From an uncultured Bacillota bacterium (GTDB taxonomy: Bacteria; Bacillota_I; Bacilli_A; RF39; UBA660), in assembly GCA_948466255.1 (NCBI GenBank), contig CAOJZV010000004.1, positions 1 to 64,000 on the forward strand: DNA of 64,000 bases. Reading direction: 5' to 3'. The notes beneath the pieces are model-generated. The model saw only the letters and a list, made by a program, of their open reading frames with translations. It searched no databases and was not told the origin of the DNA. The translations under genes were made by a program, and so were the position numbers. Within the stretch, counting starts at the first letter, position 1. Each line of letters opens with the position of its first letter. Below, piece by piece: positions 44,053-53,368 of the stretch.

Positions 44053-44136
44053 AAAAAAAGGCACCTAAGTCTTAGACTTAAGTGCTTACAAAAAAACAAT
44101 TTGGCAAGCATTGATATGTTACAATGTTTCCCATTA
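44053..44136 (-). ncRNA. Candidate antisense RNA antitoxin
   Basis: On the minus strand: -35 TTGTAT (44170-44165), 17-bp spacer, -10 TATAAA (44147-44142). The predicted transcript runs from about 44136 to a hairpin GCACTTAAGTC/GACTTAGGTGC that ends with seven Ts (44086-44053). The hairpin has a T-run only in this direction. The RNA would overlap the 3' untranslated end of the toxin message. Confidence 0.6.
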
Positions 44137-44229
44137 CTTAATTTATAACATATTTACACAAAAAATACAATATGTTTTATAAATCTTTTAATAAACATGG
44201 TATAATGAAATAGTAAAGGAATGGTGGAA

Positions 44230-45129
44230 ATGCTTAAGGTAGATAACATAACAAAATACTATGGTGATTTTCCTGCAGTTAATGGTTTATCATTTGAAGT
44301 TAAACCAGGAGAAATTTTTGGCCTTTTAGGTGTTAACGGTGCAGGGAAAACAACGACATTTAGAATGATAATTGGACTTTTAGATCCAACCAGTGGAGAA
44401 GTTACTTTAGATGGTAAAAAAATAGATTATAGTGTTACTGATACAATTGGTTTTTTAACTGAAGAACGTAGTTTACTTACCAAAATGACAGTTAGAGAGC
44501 AATGTCATTATTATGGTGTTTTAAAAGGAATGACTGAAAAAGAAGTAGATGAAAGACTTGATTATTTACTTGATAAATTTGGTATTAGTGGTTATAAAGA
44601 TAAAAAAATAAAAGAACTTTCTAAAGGTAATCAACAAAAAATTCAGTTTATAACTGCTTTACTTAATAATCCAAGACTACTTATATTGGATGAACCTTTT
44701 TCTGGCTTAGACCCATTTAATGTTGAATTATTTAAAAATGAAATTAAAGAAATGGCTGAAAAGGGAAGTATGATTATTTTTTCATCTCATCGTATGGAAC
44801 ATGTTGAACTATTTTGTAAAAAAATTGTTGTTTTAAAAGATGGAAAAGATGTTTTAAGTGGTGATTTAAAGGATATTAAAAAAGAATATCGTAAGAAAAA
44901 TATTTTAGTTAAAGCTGATATTGATGTAGACAAAATAAAAAGTATCGATGGTGTTCTTGATATTATTGTTAAACCTGATGAATATGAAATTAAAATTGCT
45001 GACGAAAGTATTGAAGAAAAAGTATTTAAAGAAGTTAGCAAGTGTAAAAACGTTACTAAGTTTGCGGTTGAAGAACCATCTTTAAATGAAATATTTATTG
45101 ATAAGGTAGGTGAAAATTATGAAAACTAA
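44230..45129 (+). CDS. ABC exporter ATP-binding protein, NatA-like
   Basis: 299 residues from ATG 44230 (the ATG at 44221 abuts the ribosome site AAAGGA). Walker A GVNGAGKTT, signature LSKGNQQKIQF, Walker B LLILDEPFSGLD, switch FSSHRMEHVE, C-terminal domain of about 90 residues. Sequence style matches NatA, the Na+ exporter ATPase. Pairs with the overlapping permease gene. Confidence 0.9.
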   Translation: MLKVDNITKYYGDFPAVNGLSFEVKPGEIFGLLGVNGAGKTTTFRMIIGLLDPTSGEVTLDGKKIDYSVTDTIGFLTEERSLLTKMTVREQCHYYGVLKGMTEKEVDERLDYLLDKFGISGYKDKKIKELSKGNQQKIQFITALLNNPRLLILDEPFSGLDPFNVELFKNEIKEMAEKGSMIIFSSHRMEHVELFCKKIVVLKDGKDVLSGDLKDIKKEYRKKNILVKADIDVDKIKSIDGVLDIIVKPDEYEIKIADESIEEKVFKEVSKCKNVTKFAVEEPSLNEIFIDKVGENYEN

Positions 45130-46447
45130 ACTTTGGTATTTAGTTAAAGTAAGCCTAGGCCGTAAGATAAAAACTAAATGGTTTGTGGTTGCGAATATAC
45201 TTTTATTAATTTTAATTGCTGGACTTATTAATATTGATAGTGTTATTAAGATGTTTGGTGGCGATTTTAACGAAAAACAAGTTGTGTATGTTATAGATAA
45301 ATCTAATAAAAGTTATGATATTTTGAAATCGCAAAATGACAATTATTCTTCTTTATTTAATAGTGAAGATGAGTCTAACTTTGAAATTAAAAAAACTAAT
45401 AAAGATCCTAAAAAGTTATTAGCTGAAAAAGATAATAAAGATGCATGGGTTTTAGTATTTGAAAATAGTGATGAAAATGTTTTAAATGTTAAATTAATTT
45501 CAGATGGTTTTATTAATACAACTGATTATGCCCAAATTAGTACGCTGGTTAATAATACTAAAAGTACGGTAGCTTTATCAGAAACTAATATAGATCCTAA
45601 TGAACTTGCGAAAATAAGTGCGCCAGTTAAAATCGAAAGGGAAGTATTAGATGAAAACAAAAAAAGTGAAGATGAAAATATGCAGATGATTATCTCAACT
45701 GTTTTCCCAATTTTCATTTTACCTTTCTTTGCTTTAACGATATTTTTAGTTCAAATGATTGGGGCAGAAGTAAATGATGAAAAGACTACTAGGGGTATGG
45801 AAATAATTATTTCTAATGTATCTCCTAAAGTTCATTTACTTTCTAAAGTGATTTCAAGCAATTTATTTGTAATTATTCAGGGTATTTTATTAGTCTTGTT
45901 TGCATTTATTGGAGTTGGACTTAGAGTGGCTTTAGGAACTTTTGATGCTTCAAAAGCCCTTAGTATTGGTAATTTAGATATTGGTTCAACTTTATCTAAT
46001 TTCTTGACTAGTGAAATAGCCAGTCAATTAGTTTATATAATTCCTTTAACTTTATTAATGATGGTTTTAACTTTTATTGCCTATTCATTATTAGCTGGAG
46101 TTTTAGCTTCTATGACTACTAACATTGAAGATTTTCAACAATTACAAACGCCAATTATGATTATTTCATTATTAGGTTATTATTTAGCAATGATGGCTGG
46201 AGTATTTGAAGGTTCATTATTTATTAAGATATTTGCTTTTATTCCATTTATTTCGGCTATACTTGCTCCTTGTTTACTCGTTTTAGGGCAGTTTAGTTTA
46301 TTTGAATTTGTAATTGCGATTATATTAGTTATATTTATAATCTTCTTACTTGTTAAGTATGGATTTAGAATTTATAAACAAGGTATTTTAAATTATTCTT
46401 CTAAAGGCTTATGGAAGAAAATGTTTAAGGCTTTAAAAAGTAAGTAG
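45119..46447 (+). CDS. ABC exporter permease, NatB-like
   Basis: 442 residues from ATG 45119 (AGGTAGGTGAAAATT upstream), overlapping the ATPase gene by 11 bp. One N-terminal helix, an extracytoplasmic region of about 170 residues, then six helices. The loop EVNDEKTTRGMEIIISNVSPKVHLLSK is characteristic of NatB/ABC-2 sodium or cationic-compound exporters. Confidence 0.88.
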   Translation: MKTKLWYLVKVSLGRKIKTKWFVVANILLLILIAGLINIDSVIKMFGGDFNEKQVVYVIDKSNKSYDILKSQNDNYSSLFNSEDESNFEIKKTNKDPKKLLAEKDNKDAWVLVFENSDENVLNVKLISDGFINTTDYAQISTLVNNTKSTVALSETNIDPNELAKISAPVKIEREVLDENKKSEDENMQMIISTVFPIFILPFFALTIFLVQMIGAEVNDEKTTRGMEIIISNVSPKVHLLSKVISSNLFVIIQGILLVLFAFIGVGLRVALGTFDASKALSIGNLDIGSTLSNFLTSEIASQLVYIIPLTLLMMVLTFIAYSLLAGVLASMTTNIEDFQQLQTPIMIISLLGYYLAMMAGVFEGSLFIKIFAFIPFISAILAPCLLVLGQFSLFEFVIAIILVIFIIFLLVKYGFRIYKQGILNYSSKGLWKKMFKALKSK

Positions 46448-46463
46448 TAATACTTACTTTTAT

Positions 46464-46549
46464 GCGAGGGTGGCGGAATGGTAGACGCGCTACTTTGAGG
46501 GGGTAGTGGAGGAAACTCTGTGAGGGTTCAAATCCCTTTCCTCGCACCA
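46464..46549 (+). tRNA. tRNA-Leu(GAG)
   Basis: 86 nt with encoded CCA. Acceptor GCGAGGG/TCCTCGC with discriminator A, anticodon stem CTACT/GGTAG around loop TTGAGGG (anticodon GAG), a long class II variable arm (TGGAGGAAACTCTG) and T loop TTCAAAT. Confidence 0.93.
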
Positions 46550-46593
46550 TTTATTTTGTGATAAACTATTATGTGTATGAAAGAAGGTAAAAA

Positions 46594-46962
46594 ATGAAAA
46601 TTTGTAAGTGTAATATTTGCGGAAATGTGATTGAAGTATTAGATGATAATGGTGGGCAGTTAGTGTGCTGCGGTGAAGAAATGGAGCTTATGGTTCCTGA
46701 AGCTAGTGATGGTGCTAGGGAAAAGCATGTACCAGTTATTACTAAAGATGGTGATGAAATTATAGTTTCAGTTGGTAGTGTAAAACATCCAATGGATGAT
46801 GATCATTATATTAATTGGATTGCTCTTGAAAACGATGGTATAGTTACACGTGTTAATTTAAATCCAAGTGATGAGCCAGAAGCTAGATTTCCTTATGTAA
46901 AAGGAAGTATTGTTTATGCTTACTGTGATAAACATGGTTTATGGAAAGCTATAGTAGAATAA
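46594..46962 (+). CDS. dfx: Desulfoferrodoxin (superoxide reductase)
   Basis: 122 residues. The N-terminal desulforedoxin site is C-x2-C...CC (CNICGNVIEVL, LVCCGEEM). The C-terminal reductase site has the ligands in EKHVPVI, KHPMDDDHYI and YCDKHGLW. It reduces superoxide to peroxide without making oxygen, the usual anaerobe solution. GAAGG precedes the ATG. It sits between two tRNA genes. Confidence 0.94.
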   Translation: MKICKCNICGNVIEVLDDNGGQLVCCGEEMELMVPEASDGAREKHVPVITKDGDEIIVSVGSVKHPMDDDHYINWIALENDGIVTRVNLNPSDEPEARFPYVKGSIVYAYCDKHGLWKAIVE

Positions 46963-46974
46963 GCTTTCTTTTAT

Positions 46975-47050
46975 GCCGAAATAGCTCAGTCGGTAGAGCA
47001 ACCGTCTCGTAATCGGTAGGTCGCAGGTTCGATTCCTGTTTTCGGCACCA
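46975..47050 (+). tRNA. tRNA-Thr(CGT)
   Basis: 76 nt with encoded CCA. Acceptor GCCGAAA/TTTCGGC, D arm GCTCAGTCGGTAGAGC, anticodon loop CTCGTAA (anticodon CGT), T arm CAGGTTCGATTCCTG. Confidence 0.93.
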
Positions 47051-47059
47051 TTTAAAAAC

Positions 47060-47085
47060 AACTCGAATTTATTTTCGAGTTTTTA
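47060..47085 (+). terminator. Terminator after tRNA-Thr
   Basis: AACTCGAA/TTCGAGTT with a T-run. Confidence 0.85.
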
Positions 47086-47142
47086 TATAAAATCATTTGT
47101 TAAATAAACGAAATATAGTGTATAATTATAAGAGGTGATAAT

Positions 47143-48972
47143 ATGGCAGTAATTAAAGTAATGGATGAAATACTTTCAAATAAAATAGCCGCTGGAGAAG
47201 TTGTTGAAAGATGTGCTTCTGTGGTTAAGGAACTAGTAGAAAATAGTATTGATGCAGGTGCTACTGAAATAAAAGTTGAACTTCAGGATGCAGGTACTAA
47301 AGAAATAAAAGTTATTGATAACGGAAAAGGTATGGATGAAGATGATGCAGTTTTATCTTTTTCTAGACATGCGACTAGTAAAATAACTGATGAGGAAGAT
47401 TTATTTAGACTTACAACTTTAGGTTTTAGAGGGGAAGCTCTTGCGTCTATTGCTTCTGTTTCTAAGGTGGATTTGAAAACTAGTACTGGTGAACTTGGAA
47501 CTCATGTTATTATAAATGGCGGAAAAATTGAAACTGTAGAGAAGGGTGACGCTAGAAAAGGAACTATTATTATAGTTAGTGAACTATTTTATAATACGCC
47601 TGCTCGTCTTAAACATATGAAAAGTTTATATACAGAACTTGCTAGTATAACTGATTATATGAATAAACTATCTTTATCAAGACCGGATATTAGATTTTCT
47701 TTATCTAATAATGATAATTTAATTTTACAGACTGATGGTAGTGATAATACATTAAAAACCATTAAAAATATTTATGGTAGTGATGTAGCTAGAAAGATGC
47801 TTGAAATAAACGGGGAGAATGCGGACTATGAAATTCATGGTTATATTTCTTCACCAGAAGTTCATAGATCTAGCCGTAATAATATGATTACTTTGGTTAA
47901 CGGAAGAATTGTTAGGAATTTAGATATTAATCGAACTATTAATGATAGTTATCATTCTTATAAACCTGATAATAGATATCCAATAACTGTTATTCATATT
48001 ACAGTTGATCCTAGTGTAATAGATGTTAATATTCATCCAACTAAAATGGATATTAAATTTAGTAAAATGGATACATTATTAGAACTTATAAAAGAAAGTA
48101 TTTTTAAGGTTATAAGTACTAAAAATTTAATTCCTGAAGTTGTTATTAGGGATCCTAAACCTAAATATGAAGAAATGACTTTAAATTTAACTAGAGACGA
48201 AAGTGATATTAAAGAACCTAGTGTTAAAGAAGAGTTGAATTTAGAACCTAAAGAATTAATTGTAAATAATTTTTATTTTGATGATGATAAAGAAGAAACT
48301 GTAACTTATGAAGTAGATACAACTGGCGATGTGGTTATGGAAAATGTAGAATCTTATAATCAATATGATGAGGACTCAATGCCAGAAATGTATCCTGTCG
48401 GTTTAGTACATGGAACTTATATTATTTGTCAAAATGAAAGAGGCATGTATATTATCGACCAGCACGCCGCTAAAGAAAGATGTAATTATGAATTATTTAA
48501 AAAACAAATGGGAAATCCTAATGTAGCTTCAACACCTATGTTATTTCCAGTGACTATTGAACTTTCTAATACTGAATTTATGATTTTAAAAGAGAATATG
48601 CATATTTTAAGAGATTTAAAATTTAACATTGAAGAATTTGGGATTAATTCAGTTATTATTAAAGAACATCCAGCTTGGCTTAATGGTGATATTGAAGATA
48701 CAATTAGAAAAATAATTGAAATTGTAATTGCAACTGAAAAGAATTTTGATATTGAAAAATTCAATGAAAAAGTGGCAACTATGATGAGCTGTAAACAAGC
48801 CATTAAAGCTAACATGAATATTACGATGGAGGAAATGGAAGCTTTAGTTAGCGATTTAAGAAAATGTAAAAACCCATATAACTGTCCTCATGGAAGACCA
48901 ACAACTATTTTCTATTCAAATTATGATATGGAAAAGTTGTTTAAACGTAGTGGATTTGATACAATTAAGTAA
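47143..48972 (+). CDS. mutL: DNA mismatch repair protein MutL
   Basis: 609 residues. GHKL ATPase motifs: VVKELVENSIDAGAT, DNGKGM, LGFRGEALASI. The C-terminal domain carries the nicking-endonuclease motif DQHAAKERCNYE and CPHGRPT, so this is the MutL of methyl-independent repair that cuts DNA itself. mutS starts 13.3 kb away rather than next to it. AAGAGGTGATAAT precedes the ATG. Confidence 0.95.
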   Translation: MAVIKVMDEILSNKIAAGEVVERCASVVKELVENSIDAGATEIKVELQDAGTKEIKVIDNGKGMDEDDAVLSFSRHATSKITDEEDLFRLTTLGFRGEALASIASVSKVDLKTSTGELGTHVIINGGKIETVEKGDARKGTIIIVSELFYNTPARLKHMKSLYTELASITDYMNKLSLSRPDIRFSLSNNDNLILQTDGSDNTLKTIKNIYGSDVARKMLEINGENADYEIHGYISSPEVHRSSRNNMITLVNGRIVRNLDINRTINDSYHSYKPDNRYPITVIHITVDPSVIDVNIHPTKMDIKFSKMDTLLELIKESIFKVISTKNLIPEVVIRDPKPKYEEMTLNLTRDESDIKEPSVKEELNLEPKELIVNNFYFDDDKEETVTYEVDTTGDVVMENVESYNQYDEDSMPEMYPVGLVHGTYIICQNERGMYIIDQHAAKERCNYELFKKQMGNPNVASTPMLFPVTIELSNTEFMILKENMHILRDLKFNIEEFGINSVIIKEHPAWLNGDIEDTIRKIIEIVIATEKNFDIEKFNEKVATMMSCKQAIKANMNITMEEMEALVSDLRKCKNPYNCPHGRPTTIFYSNYDMEKLFKRSGFDTIK

Positions 48973-48986
48973 AGGAGGTCTTGTTT

Positions 48987-49535
48987 ATGCCTATTTGTAA
49001 TAAAATAACTAAAGAGCAAATTCATGAAATAAATGAGCGTTTACAGAAACAAGAGAAAGAGTTTTATAAAAGAGATGATGCAAAAAAATACCCTGATAGG
49101 GATAATTGGGAAGTTTTAGAAGACGGAATGAAAAAGATTGAAAACTCACCAACGAAACATTTACTGTTCGCACATGCAGATTATTCTGATGATGAATCAA
49201 AAGAAACATTAGAAAACAGAGAGTCTGGATTATCTGATTATGAAATAAGTGATGAAACGAGAAATGCCATTAATGAGGATATAATGAAAAAGTTTGGTAT
49301 GAGCTTAGATGAATTTACTAAATTAGATAGTGACAAACAAACTGAATTAATAGAAAAGTATCATGGTAAGAAAATGGGAGTAGATAATTCTTTATATATA
49401 GGTGGAGGAGTATGTAAGACTTTAGTAACTTCAGAAGAACTAGATGAAAGATTACAAGAAATGGATAAAGCTATATTAGAAGAAAATGAAATATTAGAAG
49501 ATAAATCTAAAGTAAAAACATTTAAGAAAAAATAA
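48987..49535 (+). CDS. Hypothetical protein downstream of mutL
   Basis: 182 residues from ATG 48987 (AAAGGAGG overlapping the mutL stop). Soluble, highly charged and helical, very rich in Glu/Lys/Asp, with segments DEFTKLDSDKQTELIEKYHGKK and LYIGGGVCKTL. No family recognised. Likely co-transcribed with mutL and closed by a terminator. Confidence 0.7.
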   Translation: MPICNKITKEQIHEINERLQKQEKEFYKRDDAKKYPDRDNWEVLEDGMKKIENSPTKHLLFAHADYSDDESKETLENRESGLSDYEISDETRNAINEDIMKKFGMSLDEFTKLDSDKQTELIEKYHGKKMGVDNSLYIGGGVCKTLVTSEELDERLQEMDKAILEENEILEDKSKVKTFKKK

Positions 49536-49539
49536 AAAA

Positions 49540-49566
49540 AGTCATAGAAAATACCTATGGCTTTTC
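49540..49566 (+). terminator. Terminator after the mutL unit
   Basis: AGTCATAG/CTATGGCT hairpin and T-run. Confidence 0.75.
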
Positions 49567-49613
49567 TAGTACTTTAATGAAATATATGTTATAATTTATA
49601 AAGGTGATAAAAT

Positions 49614-50729
49614 ATGACATATTTAGACTATAGTGCGACTACACCAGTTAGTGATGATGTATTAGATAGTTTTGTAAAAGCTTCTAAGTATATAGGTAAT
49701 CCTAATTCACTTCACAAACTTGGAGTAGAAAGCAAAAAATTAATAGATGCGAGTACTAATCAAATAAGTAAAATATTAGGTGTAAAACCTGAAGAAATTA
49801 TTTATACATCAGGGGCTTCGGAATCTAACAATTTAGCTTTAAAAGGAATAGAAGTATATAAAAATAGAGGTAATCATATTATAACAACTGAACTTGAACA
49901 TTCTTCTATTTATGGACCACTTAATTATATGGCTAATAATGGTTTTGAAATAGATTTTGTTCCTTTAAAAAATGGTATTGTGGATATGGATGCTTTAAAA
50001 GAAATGATTACTGATAAAACTATTTTAGTTAGTATTAGTGCGGTCAATAGTGAGACTGGTATTAGACAGCCAATAGAGGAAATAGGAATGCTTTTAAAAG
50101 AATATCCTAAAGTCATATTCCATAGTGATATGACACAAGCTATTGGTAAAATAAATATTAGTTTAGAAAATGTTGATATGGCTAGTTTTTCAGCTCATAA
50201 GTTTTTCGGAATAAAAGGTATTGGAGTTTTAGTTAAAAAAGAAAATATTAGACTTGAACCAATTATTCATGGTGGAAAAAGTACAACTATTTATCGTAGT
50301 GGGACGCCAGCTTCAGCTTTAATTGTCAGTATGGCAAAAGCTTTAAGATTAGCTACTGAAAGTTTAGATGAAGATATTAAAAAAGTTAAAAAATTGAATG
50401 AAAAATTAAAAAAAGAATTAGAAAAATATGAAAATGTTTATATTAATAGTACAGATGATTCTATTCCTCATGTACTTAATATAAGTGTATTAGGTGTTAA
50501 ACCAGAAACAATGCTTCATGCTTTAGAAGAAGATGATATATATATTTCTACGCAAAGTGCTTGCTCAACTGGAAACACTTCAAAAGCAGTTATGGCCGTA
50601 ACTCATGATACTGATAGAGCTTCATCAAGTATTAGAGTAAGTATATCTTCAAAAACTACTGATGAAGATATAGATAACTTTTTAAAAAGTTTTGATAAAA
50701 ATTATAATAGATTGGTTGTGAAAAAATGA
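49614..50729 (+). CDS. Cysteine desulfurase, NifS/IscS-like
   Basis: 371 residues. PLP Lys in FSAHKFFGIKGIG, Asn/His/Gln pocket residues in TTELEHSS and DMTQAIGK, and the mobile-loop Cys in STQSACSTG. Class I desulfurase, distinct from the class II SufS at 60987. In Firmicutes this branch often serves tRNA thiolation or NAD synthesis. First gene of a four-gene overlapping operon. Confidence 0.9.
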   Translation: MTYLDYSATTPVSDDVLDSFVKASKYIGNPNSLHKLGVESKKLIDASTNQISKILGVKPEEIIYTSGASESNNLALKGIEVYKNRGNHIITTELEHSSIYGPLNYMANNGFEIDFVPLKNGIVDMDALKEMITDKTILVSISAVNSETGIRQPIEEIGMLLKEYPKVIFHSDMTQAIGKINISLENVDMASFSAHKFFGIKGIGVLVKKENIRLEPIIHGGKSTTIYRSGTPASALIVSMAKALRLATESLDEDIKKVKKLNEKLKKELEKYENVYINSTDDSIPHVLNISVLGVKPETMLHALEEDDIYISTQSACSTGNTSKAVMAVTHDTDRASSSIRVSISSKTTDEDIDNFLKSFDKNYNRLVVKK

Positions 50730-51205
50730 GAAGAGATAAAACTAATTATTATTTAGATATTGCAGAAACTATTTTGGAGAGAGGAACTTGTCTTCGTAGA
50801 AATTATGGTGCAGTTATTGTTAAAAATGATGAAATAATTTCTACTGGTTTTACAGGTGCGCCTCGTGGAAGAAAAAACTGCTGCGATTTAAAAAAATGTA
50901 TGAGAGAAGAATTAAAAATTCCAAGTGGACAAAGATATGAACTTTGTAGAAGTGTTCATGCTGAGCAAAATGCGATTATATCGGCTTCAAGAAAAGATTT
51001 AATTGATAGTGATTTATATTTAGTAGGTAGAGAAGTTAAATCTAATGATTATGTTAAAAATGCATCTCCTTGTGAACTTTGCAAAAGATTTATTATAAAT
51101 GCCGGTATTAAAAGAGTTATTATTAGAGATGATAAAGATAATTACCGTATTGTAAATGTAAATGAATATGTTACAAATGATGATACTGTAGGTGAATTAG
51201 TGTGA
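50726..51205 (+). CDS. dCMP deaminase-family protein (ComEB-like)
   Basis: 159 residues. Zinc motifs SVHAEQNAII and ASPCELCKRF, plus the second zinc ligands in the CCDLKKCMRE segment, as in dCMP deaminases. Gives dUMP for thymidylate synthesis. ATGA overlap with the desulfurase gene and GTGA overlap with the next gene show tight coupling. Confidence 0.9.
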   Translation: MRRDKTNYYLDIAETILERGTCLRRNYGAVIVKNDEIISTGFTGAPRGRKNCCDLKKCMREELKIPSGQRYELCRSVHAEQNAIISASRKDLIDSDLYLVGREVKSNDYVKNASPCELCKRFIINAGIKRVIIRDDKDNYRIVNVNEYVTNDDTVGELV

Positions 51206-51462
51206 AAATTATTAAGATTAATGCAATTTGGTGTAGCGGATGTTTATCTATGAAAAAGATTTGGAAGGAAATCGAAGAAGAATATCCTAATTTAGATATT
51301 ATTAATTTAGATTATGATATGGATGAAGATGAGGTTATGAAATATAATCCTGGTGAAGTGCTTCCTGTAGTTATTTTAAAAAATAATGAAAAAGAAATTA
51401 GATTAATTGGTGAGAAAACAAAAGAAGAAATTATAGAAAGTATAAAACAAATAAATGAATAA
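51202..51462 (+). CDS. Small thioredoxin-fold protein
   Basis: 86 residues with the redox motif WCSGC in INAIWCSGCLSMKK and the cis-Pro in LPVVILKNN. GTG start inside the stop of the deaminase gene. It is probably the cytosolic electron donor or partner of the membrane thiol transporter encoded next. Confidence 0.87.
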   Translation: MKIIKINAIWCSGCLSMKKIWKEIEEEYPNLDIINLDYDMDEDEVMKYNPGEVLPVVILKNNEKEIRLIGEKTKEEIIESIKQINE

Positions 51463-52627
51463 AAAGATTTTATTTATTATAACCATCTTAGCTTTTTTAT
51501 TAATTCCATTTAAAGCTGAGGCAAAAGAACTTACTATTAATTTATTTTACGGAAAAGAATGTCCACACTGTGAAGCTGAACAAAAATATTTAGATACTTT
51601 AAAAAAACAATATGGTGATAATATTGAAATTAAAAAATTTGAAGTATGGCATGATAGTGATAATAATGATTTACTTACAAAGGTTAGAATAGCTTTAGAT
51701 AATGAAGATACTGGTGTTCCATATACTGTAATTGGAACTTATGGATTTACTGGGTATAGTGAAGATATTGCTGATAAAATTAGGAATTCGGTTAAAGATA
51801 ATATTAAAGAGCCAATTCCAGATATAATTGATGATGTCAAAAAAGGAAAAGAAATATCGGAAATTAAAAAAATAGAAAGTAGTGATGTAACTGTTCCTAT
51901 TTTAGGAAAGGTGGATGCGAAAACTGTTTCTTTACCTTTACTTGCGGTTGTAATTGGTCTTGCTGATGGATTTAATCCTTGTGCGATGTGGGTTTTACTA
52001 TTTTTAATTAGTATGCTTCTTGGAATGAAAAATCGTAAACGTATGTGGATGCTTGGAGTAACTTTCATTTTAACCTCAGCAATTATGTATACTTTGTTTA
52101 TGGTGGCGTGGCTTCATATCGCAGCTTCGGCAATGCAACAAGTTTTACTTAGAACTTTAATTGCTTTAGTTGCTATTGTTGCAGGTGCTTATAATTTAAA
52201 TAAATATTTTAAAGAGCCTGATGGATGCAGCGTTACTAACAAAAAACAAAGAAAACAAATTTTTGAAAAAATAAAAAAATTCACAAAAGAAAAAAGTTTA
52301 ATTTTAGCTTTAATTGGCGTTATTACTTTGGCAATTACTGTTAATTTAGTTGAGCTTGCATGTTCAGCTGGTCTTCCGTTATTATTTACTAGTGTACTTG
52401 CTATGAATGATTTAAACGCATTTGAATATGGTTTATATATTTTCATTTATATATTCTTCTTCTTAATTGATGATATAATTATATTTTTAATTGCAATGAA
52501 GACGATGGAAGTTAAGGGTATTTCAACTAAATATGGTAAATATTCTTCATTAATTGGTGGAATATTAATGTTATTAATTGGGGCATTATTAATATTAAAA
52601 CCTGAATGGATTATGTTTAATTTTTAA
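51455..52627 (+). CDS. Exported glutaredoxin-like domain fused to CcdA/DsbD-like membrane domain
   Basis: 390 residues. Signal peptide (1-23), a glutaredoxin-like domain with CPHC (FYGKECPHCEAEQKYL), linker, then six membrane helices (from about 165). Two buried Cys are as in CcdA/DsbD: DGFNPCAMWVLL and VELACSAGLPLL. It carries reducing power from cytosolic thioredoxin to extracytoplasmic thiols. Overlaps the thioredoxin-like gene by eight bases. Confidence 0.87.
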   Translation: MNKKILFIITILAFLLIPFKAEAKELTINLFYGKECPHCEAEQKYLDTLKKQYGDNIEIKKFEVWHDSDNNDLLTKVRIALDNEDTGVPYTVIGTYGFTGYSEDIADKIRNSVKDNIKEPIPDIIDDVKKGKEISEIKKIESSDVTVPILGKVDAKTVSLPLLAVVIGLADGFNPCAMWVLLFLISMLLGMKNRKRMWMLGVTFILTSAIMYTLFMVAWLHIAASAMQQVLLRTLIALVAIVAGAYNLNKYFKEPDGCSVTNKKQRKQIFEKIKKFTKEKSLILALIGVITLAITVNLVELACSAGLPLLFTSVLAMNDLNAFEYGLYIFIYIFFFLIDDIIIFLIAMKTMEVKGISTKYGKYSSLIGGILMLLIGALLILKPEWIMFNF

Positions 52628-52695
52628 AAAAATGTAATTTTTTCTTATAAATCTTGTTTTACTGCGCACTCTAATATTGGAAAGGTGGTAAAAAA

Positions 52696-53250
52696 ATGGA
52701 TGAAAAGAATAATACAATGACCATTATAATTGTCGTTATTGTCTTACTTATTGCTGGTTTAATTGCTTATTTTGTTTTCAATAATATGCAAGGTAATGAT
52801 ACTAATGTAAATGAACCAACAACTAATGAAAATGAAAATAATAATTTAGATGATACTAGCGATGAAACAAGAGATGTAGCTGGCGCTTATACTGGTACAT
52901 ATAATAAGAATACTAATGTATTAGAAGATGCAGCAGATGCTGTTACTGACAATGATAGTGATAGAGTTGTTGTTGAATTAGTTCTTGATGAAGATGGAAA
53001 AGCCACTTTCGTAAAATCAGGCGATACTGACGAAACCATTAAGGGAACTTATACAACAACTAATGATCAAGTAACTTTAACTGCTGACAAAGATGAAAAT
53101 AATGATAATACAGCTGATAATAAAACTGGTAATACTTATACATTTGATATAAATGCTGATGGTTCATTATCTTATAAAGAAGATTCTACATCTACTGATA
53201 CTGTTACTTTAAACAAAACTGATAAAAGTAATTTAAAACATATTAAATAG
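52696..53250 (+). CDS. Membrane-anchored surface protein, paralogue 1
   Basis: 184 residues. One membrane helix (about 8-28), an Asn/Thr/Glu-rich linker, then a beta domain with GAYTGTYN, TIKGTYTTTNDQVTLTAD, YTFDINADGSLSY and VTLNKT. The next gene encodes the same plan. The strand order suggests a lipocalin-like or META-like barrel. Function unknown. GGAAAGGTGG precedes the ATG. Confidence 0.72.
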   Translation: MDEKNNTMTIIIVVIVLLIAGLIAYFVFNNMQGNDTNVNEPTTNENENNNLDDTSDETRDVAGAYTGTYNKNTNVLEDAADAVTDNDSDRVVVELVLDEDGKATFVKSGDTDETIKGTYTTTNDQVTLTADKDENNDNTADNKTGNTYTFDINADGSLSYKEDSTSTDTVTLNKTDKSNLKHIK

Positions 53251-53273
53251 TATAGCTGTGCTATACTTTTTTT
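53249..53273 (+). terminator. Terminator
   Basis: AGTATAGC/GCTATACT with seven Ts, at the stop codon. Confidence 0.8.
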
Positions 53274-53368
53274 GTAAATTTTTATGTAAAGGAAATTATT
53301 TTTCAAGGAAATTACTTTTTTTTATTTTTTTTTGTGCTAAAATGGGTATAGGATAGGAGAGTTTTTAT

